From Agrobacterium vitis (lineage in GTDB: Bacteria; Pseudomonadota; Alphaproteobacteria; Rhizobiales; Rhizobiaceae), in assembly GCF_013426735.1 (NCBI RefSeq), contig NZ_AP023278.1, forward strand, positions 1 through 46,112: a stretch of 46,112 bases of DNA, in the 5' to 3' direction. Shown here in pieces: positions 31,716 through 43,254 of the stretch. The translations under genes and the position numbers were made by a program. The notes beneath the pieces are model-generated. The model saw nothing but the letters and a program-made list of their open reading frames with translations. It searched no databases and was not told where the DNA came from. The first letter of the stretch is position 1. Every line of letters begins with the position of its first letter.

Positions 31716-33176
31716 TCAGTGACCGCCGCCGCTTTCGGCGGCCGCTGCGACCTCGGTCTCACCCCCTGCTGCACCCGCACCGCCGCCATAGATGGCCGGT
31801 GCGAGATTGGCTTCGGCCAACCAGAAATCGCGTTTTGCATTGACGGCGAGGAGGATCGAATTGACCTTCTCCCGGCTGTCGGCGAGAAGTTCGAACGTGT
31901 TGGAAATCATGCCGTTGTAAGTGAGGAGGGATTCCTCCTCGATCTTGGTGCGCAACGGCACGACACTGTTGCGGTAGTGCCTGGCGATGTCGTAGTTCGA
32001 CCGATAGGCCTGGTACGCGGACCTTGCTTCAGAACGTACGTTCACGGCCTTTTCCGCCAGCAGGTTTGCCGTCCGCATGTAGGCCAGTTCGCCCTTCCTC
32101 ATCCGCGCTTTGCCGCTGTCGAAGATTGGGATCACAAATTCCAGTTCGACATTGCCGGTCGTCTCCTTCTTCTTTTCACCGTCTTCCAGTTCGCGTTCCG
32201 TCTCGAACCCGGATAGAATTTCAAGATCTGTGACGTAGCGTGTTGCTTCCGTCAGCTTGTAAGATCTTGCGGTGGTGTCGAGGTCGAGCTTGGCCATCTG
32301 CAAGTCGACCCGACGTTGTAAAGCCTCGGCTTCGATAAGGTCCCGCTTGATAAGTCCCTTGGGAAGCTGGGGCAGCCGATTGGGGATCTGGTAGTCGATA
32401 TCCGAGCCCCAAAGACCCATGAGACGTGTCAGTTCTTCCTTTGCGAGGCGGGCTTCAAGCCTTGCCTTGGCGGTCTGGCCTGCCAGTTCGGCGTAAAACA
32501 CATGCTCGCGGGCCTGACCGCCCTTCGCCATGGACCCGGTTTCACCAAGCTTCTTCGCCAGTTCCGAAGCCGCGTCCGCGGCAGCTTGTGCCTGGCTGAG
32601 CTGGGCAACCGTTTCCCATGAGGCGACGGCGGTGATCCATGCGCGACGGGTCTCCGCCGCCAACTGAAGTGTCCGGACGGCAGCAGCAAGCTGTGCCTTC
32701 TGGAACCCGGCGTCGGCGATTTCGACGTTCCGCTTGTGGGTCGCGAGTGCGAGGATGTTGGTGGCGATGACACCTTCGATGGCCTTGTAGGCTTCGAGAC
32801 CGGGAGTGCCGATCCCCGTCAGGCCAATACCAACCGTCGGATTGACAAGCATCGTGGACTGCCAGGCATCCGCTGACGAGTCTCCAAGATCGGCGTAGGC
32901 GGCCTGAAGACCCTTATTGTTAAGGAGGGCTATCTGCACCGCCGTCTCGACATCGACGTTCTTTTTCGTGAGGAGCGTCTTCACCCGGCCTGAGACCAAC
33001 TGGGCGTCCTGGCGGTTCTGCACCCAGACGGTGTCTTTTCCGGTCGCCTCGGCTGTCTTGTTCGCAACGTTGGAAAACCCCGCGGTTGCGGCAGAGTATT
33101 CCGTAGAGGATACGCATCCTCCGAGAACGAGCGGAATTGCGACGGTCGCAGCACATCTGAGAGTGAAAAAATTCAT
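31716..33176 (-). CDS. TolC/CusC-type outer-membrane channel lipoprotein
   Basis: A 486-residue outer-membrane efflux protein. Lipobox LGGC with Cys21 after the signal MNFFTLRCAATVAIPLV. The two internally related halves have the long helical stretches and the ETRRAWITAVAS and RSEARSAYQAYRSN segments typical of TolC-family proteins. AAGGAG precedes ATG at 33176. It is the only outer-membrane channel in the window, so it is the likely partner of CusB-CusA although it is transcribed separately. Its start overlaps the small lipoprotein gene by 4 nt. Confidence 0.92.
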   Translation of the reverse strand: MNFFTLRCAATVAIPLVLGGCVSSTEYSAATAGFSNVANKTAEATGKDTVWVQNRQDAQLVSGRVKTLLTKKNVDVETAVQIALLNNKGLQAAYADLGDSSADAWQSTMLVNPTVGIGLTGIGTPGLEAYKAIEGVIATNILALATHKRNVEIADAGFQKAQLAAAVRTLQLAAETRRAWITAVASWETVAQLSQAQAAADAASELAKKLGETGSMAKGGQAREHVFYAELAGQTAKARLEARLAKEELTRLMGLWGSDIDYQIPNRLPQLPKGLIKRDLIEAEALQRRVDLQMAKLDLDTTARSYKLTEATRYVTDLEILSGFETERELEDGEKKKETTGNVELEFVIPIFDSGKARMRKGELAYMRTANLLAEKAVNVRSEARSAYQAYRSNYDIARHYRNSVVPLRTKIEEESLLTYNGMISNTFELLADSREKVNSILLAVNAKRDFWLAEANLAPAIYGGGAGAAGGETEVAAAAESGGGH

Positions 33177-33400
33177 GATGCGTCTCCTTCGGGAGCTTGC
33201 GCATCATTCTGATTTCGCCATGGTTTTGGATCGACCGGGATGCGGTGCGTGTAGCCCGAAACAGGGCTGGAGTAAGTCACTGGACGAACGTCGGCCGGAG
33301 AGTCGGCAACTTCGCCCGAAGCGATGACTTCAGGAGGCAACGTGGCAGCGCAACCGCTCGCGAAAAGCGGTAAGGCAACCACCAGAATTTTGAGGTTCAT
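33173..33400 (-). CDS. Small lipoprotein of the copper operon
   Basis: A 75-residue lipoprotein from ATG at 33400: signal MNLKILVVALPLFASGC with lipobox ASGC, then a proline-rich tail (LPPEVIASGEVADSP, YSSPVSGYTHRIPVDPKPW). Its stop overlaps the start of the channel gene (ATGA). Such short lipoproteins precede TolC/MCO genes in rhizobial copper operons. Function unknown; possibly a helper for channel assembly. The frame extends back to 33442 without a better start. Confidence 0.75.
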   Translation of the reverse strand: MNLKILVVALPLFASGCAATLPPEVIASGEVADSPADVRPVTYSSPVSGYTHRIPVDPKPWRNQNDAQAPEGDAS

Positions 33401-33466
33401 GGTGTAATCCGAATAGGAGGTGTCAGCGGCGCGACGAGCCAATTATGCCCGCAGACGCACGTTCAG

Positions 33467-33482
33467 ACCCGCAAGGGCGGGT
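33467..33482 (-). terminator. Small hairpin between two copper genes
   Basis: ACCCGC-AAGG-GCGGGT, 6-bp stem, just beyond the stop of the Cys/His-rich gene (33492). No T-run, so weak; it may separate that gene from the lipoprotein operon. Confidence 0.35.
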
Positions 33483-33491
33483 TGAGCCTAT

Positions 33492-33878
33492 TCAGATGTT
33501 CGGTGGGCGATGCAAAGGAACGAGTTCGCCAATGACGTCGCTGTCGTTCAGGTACGCATGGATCGACGAAACGACAGGGCCATTCCAAGTGTCTATGTTT
33601 GCTATGATCGCAATACTGACACAGAAGTCTTTGCAGCACTCCTGCTTTACGACTTTTGACGAATCCTCGTCCGCAGACACTTGATCGTGATGGTCGTGTT
33701 CGCTCATTTGAGCGTCGGCATGCTCCATGCTTTCCGACATGACTGTCGACGGATCGGATGCCTGACCGTGCATGGCTGCTGTGGCCGTGGACAGCGAGTA
33801 TCCGGCCAGTGATACAACGATCACCAGTCTGATCAGAATCAGCAATTTCTTGCGTATGATTCGATACATCGAGCCCAT
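33492..33878 (-). CDS. Small Cys/His-rich secreted protein (copper island)
   Basis: A 128-residue protein with a N-terminal hydrophobic segment (LLILIRLVIVVSLAGYSLS) acting as signal or anchor, a Met/His/Asp-rich middle (SESMEHADAQMSEHDHHDQ) and a Cys cluster KQECCKDFC. It matches in plan three other proteins in this island (34174, 37758, 42341): leader, Met/His stretch, CC-containing cluster, Pro-rich end. They may be relatives of the DUF2946-like copper-induced proteins, but I cannot assign a family. It diverges from the gene at 34174. Confidence 0.7.
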   Translation of the reverse strand: MGSMYRIIRKKLLILIRLVIVVSLAGYSLSTATAAMHGQASDPSTVMSESMEHADAQMSEHDHHDQVSADEDSSKVVKQECCKDFCVSIAIIANIDTWNGPVVSSIHAYLNDSDVIGELVPLHRPPNI

Positions 33879-34173
33879 TTTTCAACAGTTACCTTTAGGG
33901 GAACGAAATTTCAACAACTCAAATATGTCAGGAAATTCGCGTCGTATTTGTGGCGACGAACTTTCCTCTGGTTTAACGATAAGGGTTACAACGCTGGCAA
34001 GGTCAAGGGCGGTAGTCGAGCGAATTGAATTGTTGTCGTTGTCGGATAGTTCTTCACGGAACCGATGGCGAGTTTGGGCGTTTCCCAGTGTCATATACCG
34101 GGGCACCGTTGGCGCTTCACGCGCATGCCCGAGGGGAAACTCTTCGATGTTCGGTCGCAACATAATAGAGAGA

Positions 34174-34470
34174 ATGTCTCGAGTTCTCGCGATACTTTTC
34201 ATCCTGTCAAATAATTATGGAATGGCGCTGGCGGGTGGCGCATCTGCCGATCACTGCCCTTCAATTTCCTCATCGGCATCTAGCCACGATACTAAAGGTG
34301 CTGTTGGACACCCTTGTTGCCCCACCATGATTTGTTGCCCCATCTTAGTCTCGGTCGACGTGCTTGGCGCTCCGGATAAACGCAAGAATGCGGTGTTCGT
34401 TGCGGTCGACCAACCAGTCAGTTTGCTGTTTCTTCGTCCGGACTATCCCCCTCCAAAGCTCCTGAGCTGA
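34174..34470 (+). CDS. Small Cys-rich secreted protein (copper island)
   Basis: A 98-residue protein from ATG at 34174 (purine-rich AGAGAGA before it; another ATG at 34147). Leader MSRVLAILFILSNNYGMALAGG, Ser/His stretch, Cys cluster HPCCPTMICCPI, and a C-terminus rich in Pro (PDYPPPKLLS). It is of the same general plan as 33492, 37758 and 42341. It precedes the DUF305 and Csp-like genes in the same direction, so a copper-induced role is likely. Function unknown. Confidence 0.65.
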   Translation: MSRVLAILFILSNNYGMALAGGASADHCPSISSSASSHDTKGAVGHPCCPTMICCPILVSVDVLGAPDKRKNAVFVAVDQPVSLLFLRPDYPPPKLLS

Positions 34471-34512
34471 GTTGCGAAGTGTACCAAAATTAATCCAATC
34501 AGGAGAACTGAA

Positions 34513-34941
34513 ATGAAAACTATCGTACGAATCTCGCTTGCCGCTGCAGGCGCTCTTTCATTACTCGCCATTATGCCAGCCGCCTCTTTCGCGGAGATGG
34601 CCTATCCGGAAAAGTGCAAGTCCGAGATGGACATGTCAAAGATGAATATGATGTCCGGTGACATGGGCATGGGCGACATGATGACCGACTACCAGAAGGC
34701 ATCGATGGAAGGCATGAAGTCGATGCACATGAACATGATGCAGGGCATGATGAAGAAAGACGCCGACGTTGCCTTCGTCTGCGGGATGATTGCCCATCAC
34801 ATGGGCGCGATCAGCATGTCCGAAGTTGAGCTGAAATATGGTGACAACGAATGGGCCAAGAAATCCGCGCAGAAGATCATCGACGCGCAGACCAAGGAAA
34901 TCGCCGAGATGACTGGCTGGCTCGACAAGGAAGCAAAGTAG
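34513..34941 (+). CDS. DUF305 family Met-rich periplasmic protein
   Basis: A 142-residue secreted protein: signal peptide MKTIVRISLAAAGALSLLAI...ASFA, an unusually Met-rich region (DMSKMNMMSGDMGMGDMM and SMEGMKSMHMNMMQGMM) and the DUF305 core VAFVCGMIAHHMGAISMSEVELKYG with the conserved HH. DUF305 proteins are ferritin-like helical proteins often found with copper genes. AGGAG precedes ATG at 34513. It is followed 15 nt later by the Csp-like gene. Periplasmic copper binding through Met residues is likely. Confidence 0.9.
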   Translation: MKTIVRISLAAAGALSLLAIMPAASFAEMAYPEKCKSEMDMSKMNMMSGDMGMGDMMTDYQKASMEGMKSMHMNMMQGMMKKDADVAFVCGMIAHHMGAISMSEVELKYGDNEWAKKSAQKIIDAQTKEIAEMTGWLDKEAK

Positions 34942-34956
34942 GAAGGAAGCACGACC

Positions 34957-35289
34957 ATGCATCACCTTTCAGATGAAATGAACGTCTGCATCGACAATTG
35001 TCTCGCCTGCTATCGCGAGTGTTTATCGATGGCTATGGGGCACTGCCTGGAAATGGGCGGCGAACATACCGAGCCGAAGCATTTGAAGCTCATGATGGCG
35101 TGCGCGGAAATTTGCCGGACTTCGGCTCATTTCATGCTCCTGGGTTCAGAGCATCACAAGCACGTCTGTCGAGAATGCGCTGAGATTTGCGCTCAGTGCG
35201 CCGACGATTGTGAGCGCGTCGGGGACATGGAACCGTGTGTAGCGGCTTGCCGTCGCTGTGCGGACAGCTGCACAGAAATGGCGGCCTGA
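34957..35289 (+). CDS. Four-helix Cys-rich copper-storage-like protein (Csp/DUF326)
   Basis: A 110-residue protein with sixteen Cys residues spaced mostly as CxxC or CxxxC along helices (CIDNCLACYRECL, CRECAEICAQCADDC, CVAACRRCADSC). This is the pattern of Csp copper-storage proteins, which hold many Cu(I) ions inside a four-helix bundle. No signal peptide is seen, so it is a cytosolic (Csp3-like) type. It forms a two-gene unit with the DUF305 gene, ended by a strong terminator hairpin. Family recognised by Cys pattern. Confidence 0.9.
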   Translation: MHHLSDEMNVCIDNCLACYRECLSMAMGHCLEMGGEHTEPKHLKLMMACAEICRTSAHFMLLGSEHHKHVCRECAEICAQCADDCERVGDMEPCVAACRRCADSCTEMAA

Positions 35290-35292
35290 AAG

Positions 35293-35328
35293 TTGGGGGA
35301 GAGCATCCTCACTCATGCTCTCCCCCAA
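35293..35328. terminator. Strong hairpin terminator between convergent genes
   Basis: Perfect 14-bp stem TTGGGGGAGAGCAT / ATGCTCTCCCCCAA with an 8-nt loop, 4 nt after the Csp-like stop and 61 nt before the end of the convergent P-type ATPase gene. Confidence 0.8.
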
Positions 35329-35389
35329 TACGTAGTTTAGCAGGCGACAGCCTGCGACGCTGCTAGCAGCGTCCATTTTCGAACGCATC

Positions 35390-37603
35390 TCATATCCGCA
35401 CGCTCCTTAATCTCAGGGCGTTGCCAATGACGCTCACCGACGAGAGTGCCATGGCGGCCGCTGCGATGATCGGCGATAGCAAAAGCCCGAACGTAGGGTA
35501 CAGAACGCCTGCGGCAATCGGTACGCCAGCCGCGTTGTATATGAAGGCGAAAAACAGGTTTTGCCTGATATTGCTCATTGTCGCGTGGCTGAGTTCACGA
35601 GCCCGCACGATCCCCTGAAGGTCGCCCTTCAGCAGAGTGACGCTTGCGCTCTCGATCGCGACATCCGTGCCGGTTCCCATAGCAATTCCGACATCTGCGG
35701 CAGCCAGGGCAGGGGCGTCGTTCACCCCATCTCCGGCCATGGCGACGACCCGGCCTTCTTCACGCAAACGCTTGACGATCTTGCTTTTGTCTTCCGGGAG
35801 GATTTCGGCCTCGACCTCGGTGATGCCGAGCTTGCGTGCGACTGCGTCGGCTGTTGTCCTGTTATCGCCGGTCAACATGACGACCCGGACCCCTGCCTTG
35901 AGCAAGGCTTGGACTGCGTCCGGTGTCGTCGTCTTGATCGGGTCGGCAATTGCCAAAAGGCCTGCCACGTCGCCGTCTACGGCGACGAAGATGACAGTTG
36001 CGCCTTCCCCTCTCAGCGCCTCCGCCTGGCTGGTGAGAGAGGAGACATCGATACGGGCTTCTTCCATAATGCGGTGGCTGCCTATGATGAGCCTGCGTCC
36101 ATCGACACGTCCAGTAACCCCTTTGCCAACCGGGCTATCGAAGTCTTCCGCGAGACCGAGAACCAGCTCCCGTTCTGTCGCCGCGTTGACAATGGCAGTT
36201 GCCAGTGGGTGCTCGCTTGCCCGTTCAAGTGTTGCCGCCAGGCGCAGCAGTTCGGTTTCCGTGAAACCGTTTATCGCGGCTATCGACGTTACCTTGGGTT
36301 TACCCTCTGTCAGGGTTCCGGTCTTGTCGACGACCAACGTGTCGACTTTCTCGAAACGCTCCAAAGCTTCGGCATTCTTGATCAGGACACCAAGACCCGC
36401 ACCCCGACCGACGCCAACCATGATCGACATTGGGGTCGCAAGGCCCAACGCGCAGGGGCATGCGATGATGAGCACCGCGACTGCAGCGACAAGACCGTGC
36501 GCAAAGCGCGGTTCTGGACCCCATATCATCCATGCGGCGAATGCGACGATGGCAATCGCGATCACCACGGGGACAAACCAACCGGAAACTTGGTCAGCCA
36601 GGCGCTGGATGGGCGCTCGCGAGCGCTGGGCGTCCGCAACCATTCGGACGATCTGCGCCAGCATGGTGTCGCGGCCGACTTTTCCTGCCTCCATGAGGAA
36701 GCCACCGGTCTGGTTCATCGTGCCGCCTATCAGCTTTGCACCGACCTCCTTGGTGACGGGCATCGATTCACCTGTGATCATCGATTCATCTACCGAACTG
36801 CGACCATCGATAAGGTTGCCGTCGACCGGGACCTTTTCACCGGGGCGAACCCGAAGCCGATCCCCGACGACAACCATCTCAAGGTCAATGTCCTCGTCAA
36901 CCCCATCGCGGACGCGGCGTGCCGTCTTAGGCGCAAGGTCAAGAAGTGCGCGGATGGCACCGCCCGTCTGTTCCCGGGCTTGCAACTCCAGGACTTGCCC
37001 CAGTAGTACCAGGACGGTGATGACGGCTGCAGCCTCGAAATAAATGGCGACTGAACCGTCTGTGGAGCGGAACGTCGCAGGAAACAGACCAGGTGCAAGG
37101 GTTGCAACAAGGCTGTAAGTCCATGCAACCCCGGTCCCCATGGCGATCAATGTGAACATGTTCAGGCGCATGGAGACGAGCGACTTCCATGCGCGCTCGA
37201 AGAATGGAAAGCCTGCCCATAGAACGACAGGTGTAGCAAGAACGAGCTGAATCCAATTCGAAGTCTTCGCACCAAGCACCATGTGGAGATTGGTGAGGTG
37301 GCCACCCATCTCCAGCAGGAGCACAGGCACGGCCAGAGTAAGCCCGATCCAGAAACGACGTCTCATGTCGAGATATTCGGCGCTGGGCCCGGTTTCTGCC
37401 GTGACCACTTCTGGTTCCAGCGTCATCCCGCAGATCGGACAGTTCCCAGGCCCTACCTGCTTCACCTGCGGATGCATAGGGCAAGTGTAAATTAGGCCGT
37501 CCTTCTGATCGGTCGCTGGACTTTTTGCGCCGACCAATGTGGCCTGAGGTTCGTGCCCGTCATGATGGTGGTGGTGACCATTATGGCCCTTTTGGTCGTC
37601 CAT
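35390..37603 (-). CDS. P1B-type copper ATPase with N-terminal heavy-metal-binding domain
   Basis: A 737-residue copper-exporting ATPase. The N-terminus is His-rich (GHHHHHDGH) and carries a heavy-metal-binding domain YTCPMHPQV...GNCPICGM instead of HMA domains. Then come eight TM segments with the CPC motif ([13 protein letters not shown]), phosphorylation motif [25 protein letters not shown] and the TM8 signature [14 protein letters not shown] with late Met/Ser residues. This is the CopB/SilP-like group. It follows the gene at 37758 by 154 nt in the same direction. Export of Cu(I) or Ag(I) from the cytosol. Confidence 0.94.
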   Translation of the reverse strand: MDDQKGHNGHHHHHDGHEPQATLVGAKSPATDQKDGLIYTCPMHPQVKQVGPGNCPICGMTLEPEVVTAETGPSAEYLDMRRRFWIGLTLAVPVLLLEMGGHLTNLHMVLGAKTSNWIQLVLATPVVLWAGFPFFERAWKSLVSMRLNMFTLIAMGTGVAWTYSLVATLAPGLFPATFRSTDGSVAIYFEAAAVITVLVLLGQVLELQAREQTGGAIRALLDLAPKTARRVRDGVDEDIDLEMVVVGDRLRVRPGEKVPVDGNLIDGRSSVDESMITGESMPVTKEVGAKLIGGTMNQTGGFLMEAGKVGRDTMLAQIVRMVADAQRSRAPIQRLADQVSGWFVPVVIAIAIVAFAAWMIWGPEPRFAHGLVAAVAVLIIACPCALGLATPMSIMVGVGRGAGLGVLIKNAEALERFEKVDTLVVDKTGTLTEGKPKVTSIAAINGFTETELLRLAATLERASEHPLATAIVNAATERELVLGLAEDFDSPVGKGVTGRVDGRRLIIGSHRIMEEARIDVSSLTSQAEALRGEGATVIFVAVDGDVAGLLAIADPIKTTTPDAVQALLKAGVRVVMLTGDNRTTADAVARKLGITEVEAEILPEDKSKIVKRLREEGRVVAMAGDGVNDAPALAAADVGIAMGTGTDVAIESASVTLLKGDLQGIVRARELSHATMSNIRQNLFFAFIYNAAGVPIAAGVLYPTFGLLLSPIIAAAAMALSSVSVIGNALRLRSVRI

Positions 37604-37757
37604 TGGATTAGCTCCTCGTTGGTCCGTCTTTGTCCGGGACGTTCTTCTTGGCCAGTCTAAGACTTTCGCAAGGAGACGCAGTAAAATTCTCGCCTACATG
37701 GTCGCCGTGCGTTGTTGCAGGCAACCGACGATCATCCCGCCTTTTCAGCGGAGGTGG

Positions 37758-38120
37758 TCAAACGTTGTATCGGGGAGGGTCGAGAGCAGGTGACGAAGTG
37801 AAGCCCGTGACGGACTGCTGAAGATCAAGGTTTTGCTGAGACCGAGAATCCAGGCGAAAATTAGCAGGGTTAGGAGCCGGAAGAATGACGTTGCAGAGGC
37901 TACATACGGTTTTGCAACAGGCCTTCTGTTCGATACCGTGGCGGCCACCTTGCCCAGCGACATCGCCCATGGACGTTTCGACATGTACGACTTGAGGTAA
38001 GTGATTATCGCATATTTCCGGAGCAGCCTTGGCCATCGGCGCGACGAGGACCATAATTGCGACCAAAACGGCCAGCAATTCTCTTCCGTGTCTCCGAATG
38101 GTTTGGACTAAGGCGATCAT
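37758..38120 (-). CDS. Small Cys-rich secreted protein upstream of the P-type ATPase
   Basis: A 120-residue protein with a hydrophobic leader (LLAVLVAIMVLVAPMAKAAP), a His/Met middle and a Cys cluster KACCKTVCSLCNV, followed by a Pro/Asn region (PAPNPANFRLD). General plan as in 33492, 34174 and 42341, close to DUF2946-like proteins. It is divergent from cytochrome c' and probably co-transcribed with the ATPase downstream. A copper-binding or copper-responsive role is inferred. Confidence 0.7.
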   Translation of the reverse strand: MIALVQTIRRHGRELLAVLVAIMVLVAPMAKAAPEICDNHLPQVVHVETSMGDVAGQGGRHGIEQKACCKTVCSLCNVILPAPNPANFRLDSRSQQNLDLQQSVTGFTSSPALDPPRYNV

Positions 38121-38284
38121 GTTCGCTCGGACCTTTTATCGTATTCTTGCACAGTGCAGCGCGAATGCAGTCATTGCGTTGACCTTGATCAAACGCGGGG
38201 ATGTTTCAGACCTCGGGGCCGGCCCTTCATCTGCTGGGATGGTCGAAACCGAGATGCACAGCCTTGCAGAAACTGGAGTGTAAC

Positions 38285-38857
38285 ATGAGGATGAGTGCGA
38301 GCGTGGTGAAACTTGCAGCTGCTATGCTTGCGATAGCCGTATTCCCTATCGCGCTGCCTATAGTCGCCGCCCAAACCGGCGTGTCCGAAAGCGTTATCCA
38401 GAGACAGGACGGCATGAAGGCGATGGCAAACGCCACTAAGACAATCAACGCCATGTTCAAGGACACGTCGCCCTACGAGGCGAAAACCTTCAAAGCGGCC
38501 GCAGAGACCATTCGGGGCCACTCGGGAGCTACCCTGTCAGCACTATTCAATGGCTCCGGCACAACAGCTGGCTCAAAAGCCAGCCCAAGTATCGAATCCG
38601 AGCGCCAACAGTTTGACCAGATGGCAAATGATCTGCAAATTTATGCCTCCGCGCTATCTGTCGCAGCTGATGGAAATCCCCATGCTCTCGGGCCTGGAAC
38701 GCGTATGCGGGGGCGCGAGGCCATGACTGGCGGACCCCTGGCCAAGAAGATCGATGCCGCGCGGGAAGCGGAATCGGTTCCCGCCGAACATTCCTTTCAT
38801 CTGATGCTTCAAACGTGCACATCGTGCCATGCTCGGTTTCGTGTGAAGGCGGACTGA
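38285..38857 (+). CDS. Cytochrome c' / class II c-type cytochrome
   Basis: A 190-residue periplasmic protein. Signal peptide MRMSASVVKLAAAMLAIAVFPIALP; then helices (GMKAMANATKTINAMF, AETIRGHSGATLSALF) of the four-helix cytochrome c' type; the heme motif CTSCH lies near the C-terminus (LMLQTCTSCHARFR), as in class II cytochromes. GGAG precedes ATG at 38285. It is convergent with, and directly abuts, the hmrR gene. Cytochromes of this class bind NO or shuttle electrons; in copper islands a role in redox balance is plausible but unproved. Confidence 0.88.
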   Translation: MRMSASVVKLAAAMLAIAVFPIALPIVAAQTGVSESVIQRQDGMKAMANATKTINAMFKDTSPYEAKTFKAAAETIRGHSGATLSALFNGSGTTAGSKASPSIESERQQFDQMANDLQIYASALSVAADGNPHALGPGTRMRGREAMTGGPLAKKIDAAREAESVPAEHSFHLMLQTCTSCHARFRVKAD

Positions 38858-39294
38858 TTAGACAACGTTTGCCAAACCGAACTTGGAAGGCACGCCTGGC
38901 CCCTCACCAAGGGTTTCAGCGAATCCTTCGATGATCGGGCAGTCCGGACGATCGTCCCCATGGCAGTGGCTTGCCAGATGCTTCAACGTCTTCGTCATCG
39001 CGGCAATCGCTGCAGCCTTGCGCTCGAGTTCCGCGATATGTTCCAGCGCGATCGCCTTGACGTCGGAGCTTGCGCGCGAACGATCGCGCCAGAGCGCCAG
39101 CAGCGTCTTCATCTGTTCGACTGAAAACCCGAGGTCGCGCGCACGGCGAATAAATTGAAGTGTATGGACGTCACTATCGCCGTATGTGCGGTAGCTGGCC
39201 TCCGTACGGTGCGCAGGCGTAATCAATTTGATCTGTTCGTAGTAGCGGATCATCTTGGTGGAGACGCCCGAAGCCTTGGATGCTTCACCGATGT

Positions 39295-39298
<4 letters not shown>
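38858..39298 (-). CDS. hmrR: MerR-family copper regulator (HmrR/CueR)
   Basis: A 146-residue Cu(I)-sensing activator. N-terminal winged helix [22 protein letters not shown], dimer helix, and the metal loop [13 protein letters not shown] with the two Cys of CueR/HmrR (spaced by seven residues). MerR proteins twist promoters that have 19-bp spacers; two such promoters lie upstream of copA (41822-41852) and copZ (42178-42208). Its ATG overlaps the stop of copA, so it is made with the pump it controls. Confidence 0.94.
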
Positions 39299-41793
<2,495 letters not shown>

Positions 41794-41821
41794 CGGGCGA
41801 TCCCTTCGCTAACTGCCCATA

Positions 41822-41852
41822 TAGTTAGTCCTTCCAATGATGGGAAGGTCAA
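41822..41852 (-). promoter_or_regulatory. HmrR/CueR-type promoter of copA
   Basis: On the minus strand TTGACC (41852-41847), a 19-nt spacer, then TAACTA (41827-41822). The spacer holds the CueR-box arms CTTCCC and GGAAGG around CATCATT. The overlong 19-nt spacing and the dyad are the signature of MerR-activated copper promoters. Confidence 0.85.
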
Positions 41853-41944
41853 GAGGTCTTTTTGGGATTTGCACAACAGACTTGCGGCTAGAATGGGCCA
41901 GGGTAACGGCCGCCCCTGGCAACAGGGACGGCCGCTGCTTAAAC

Positions 41945-42148
41945 TCAACGTCTCGTGTAAGACACCGGATATCCCGCGTCTTGGATCGCCTGGCCGATGA
42001 CGGATGGGTCAAGTGCGGTTTCAACGGTCGCCCTCCTGGCAGCGAGGTCTACGGTTGCGACGGCAGCCGGATCGGCGGCCTTGATGGCCTTCTCGACGGT
42101 GCCCTTGCAGTGGCCGCACGTCATGTTCTGGATCTCGAACTCATACAT
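41945..42148 (-). CDS. copZ: CopZ copper chaperone
   Basis: A 67-residue HMA-domain protein: MYEFEIQNMTCGHCKGTVEKAI with the Cu(I) motif MTCGHC, then the beta-alpha-beta-beta-alpha-beta pattern ending AGYPVSYTRR. It carries Cu(I) to CopA. GGAG lies 8 nt before ATG at 42148. It has its own HmrR-type promoter and is separated by about 150 nt from copA, which has another, so the two are coregulated but can be made in different amounts. Confidence 0.93.
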   Translation of the reverse strand: MYEFEIQNMTCGHCKGTVEKAIKAADPAAVATVDLAARRATVETALDPSVIGQAIQDAGYPVSYTRR

Positions 42149-42177
42149 CTTGGTGTCTCCTTTCGATGTGTTGGCTT

Positions 42178-42208
42178 GATATGGGGCTTCCAACGATGGG
42201 AGGGTCAA
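42178..42208 (-). promoter_or_regulatory. HmrR/CueR-type promoter of copZ
   Basis: TTGACC (42208-42203), 19 nt, CATATC (42183-42178) on the minus strand, with spacer arms CTCCC and GGAAG around ATCGTT. Nearly the same box as at 41822-41852. Confidence 0.82.
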
Positions 42209-42340
42209 GGCCCGGCGGTCCAGATTTGGCGTTTCCGAATCCGGACACACGCGGTGGATCAACCTCTTCAACGAGATCCCGCACAAACAAGCGGCAGCAC
42301 TTTTCCGTGAGATGTCTTCCCATGGCGATGGCTCCGTGCC

Positions 42341-42727
42341 ATGACTAGTGCCATGAGGTTTGTAAAGGTCATCTATCGACTGCTGTTCGTGACCGCCATG
42401 CTCGGGATCATCGTCGGTCCGATGAGCGTCGGCGCGGCTGACAGCGTCATGGCCGCCTCAGTGCCTGGGGTGATGGACGGTATGGCTGGCATGGACATGC
42501 CTGACGACATGCCGTGCTGTCCCGACGAACAACCGAGCAAGCCAGACTGCGGGAGCAAATCCTGCCCGCTTGCTGTGATCTGCACGACGACGATCGTCGG
42601 TCAGCTGGCAACCTCGCATTCCTGGTCGTTAAACATCGGCTGGGTCGCTCATCGGTTCCTCATTCCCCCACATGCGGAGCTTGCCTCTTCACTGGTCTAC
42701 CCGCCAGTCCGTCCTCCACGAGTCTGA
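42341..42727 (+). CDS. Small Cys/Met-rich secreted protein
   Basis: A 128-residue protein (ATG at 42341, or 42353) with leader VIYRLLFVTAMLGIIVGPMS, a Met-rich middle (VMDGMAGMDMPDDM) and Cys cluster PCCPDEQPSKPDCGSKSC...VIC, ending in Pro/Arg (YPPVRPPRV). Same plan as 33492, 34174 and 37758. It diverges from copZ and precedes the FixH-like/cusB/cusA genes on the plus strand. Probably a copper-binding periplasmic protein; family uncertain. Confidence 0.68.
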   Translation: MTSAMRFVKVIYRLLFVTAMLGIIVGPMSVGAADSVMAASVPGVMDGMAGMDMPDDMPCCPDEQPSKPDCGSKSCPLAVICTTTIVGQLATSHSWSLNIGWVAHRFLIPPHAELASSLVYPPVRPPRV

Positions 42728-42849
42728 TCCCACGTCTTTGAACACGTCGTCGATTCGGCGAGGTCGCAGGTTTGCGTCTTCGTGGTCCCGATGGCGATCC
42801 ATCTGACTGAGGACGAGGTCGCAGACCCGTCCGGATGAGACATTGAACC

Positions 42850-43254
42850 ATGAAACAGATCACCTTCAACGCGAGGAGCACGCTCCTCGCCGGCGCATTG
42901 CTGTTAGGCACCGCCACCGCTTCCTTCGCCGGACCGCAGGACTACGAATTCCAGGCCGTCCAGACCGAGATCAAGCAGGGGCCGGCGGCGACCGTGTCCC
43001 TACGCCTGGTCGATAAGCGGACGGGCAAGGCAGTCCCCGACGCGGTCATCTTCACGACACGCATGGACATGGCTCCCGATGGCATGGAAACGATGACCAC
43101 AAAGGTGGACCCGACAACCTCCGCGGAGCCGGGGATCTACAGTTTCACGACCAACCTTTCCATGGAAGGCGGATGGCGGTTCCAGGTTGCCGCCAAGGTT
43201 CAGGGCGAGCCTGAGACGGTCAAAGGCGAAGTCGTCTTGAAGGCAATCCCGTGA
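42850..43254 (+). CDS. FixH/YtkA-like secreted protein
   Basis: A 134-residue protein with signal peptide MKQITFNARSTLLAGALLLGTATASFAG and a single beta-sandwich-like domain: VSLRLVDKRTGKAVPDAVIF...TTRMDMAPDGM, then GIYSFTTNLSMEGGWRFQVAAKVQGE. This is the pattern of YtkA/FixH-like domains, which often precede cusB or copper oxidase assembly genes. The stop overlaps the cusB GTG start by 4 nt, so the two are translationally coupled. Met residues may bind Cu(I); role inferred. Confidence 0.85.
   Translation: MKQITFNARSTLLAGALLLGTATASFAGPQDYEFQAVQTEIKQGPAATVSLRLVDKRTGKAVPDAVIFTTRMDMAPDGMETMTTKVDPTTSAEPGIYSFTTNLSMEGGWRFQVAAKVQGEPETVKGEVVLKAIP

Noticed and set aside
35561..37043. Two plus-strand frames of about 470-480 codons
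   Set aside because: Antisense shadows of the P1B ATPase on the minus strand, which has all catalytic motifs.
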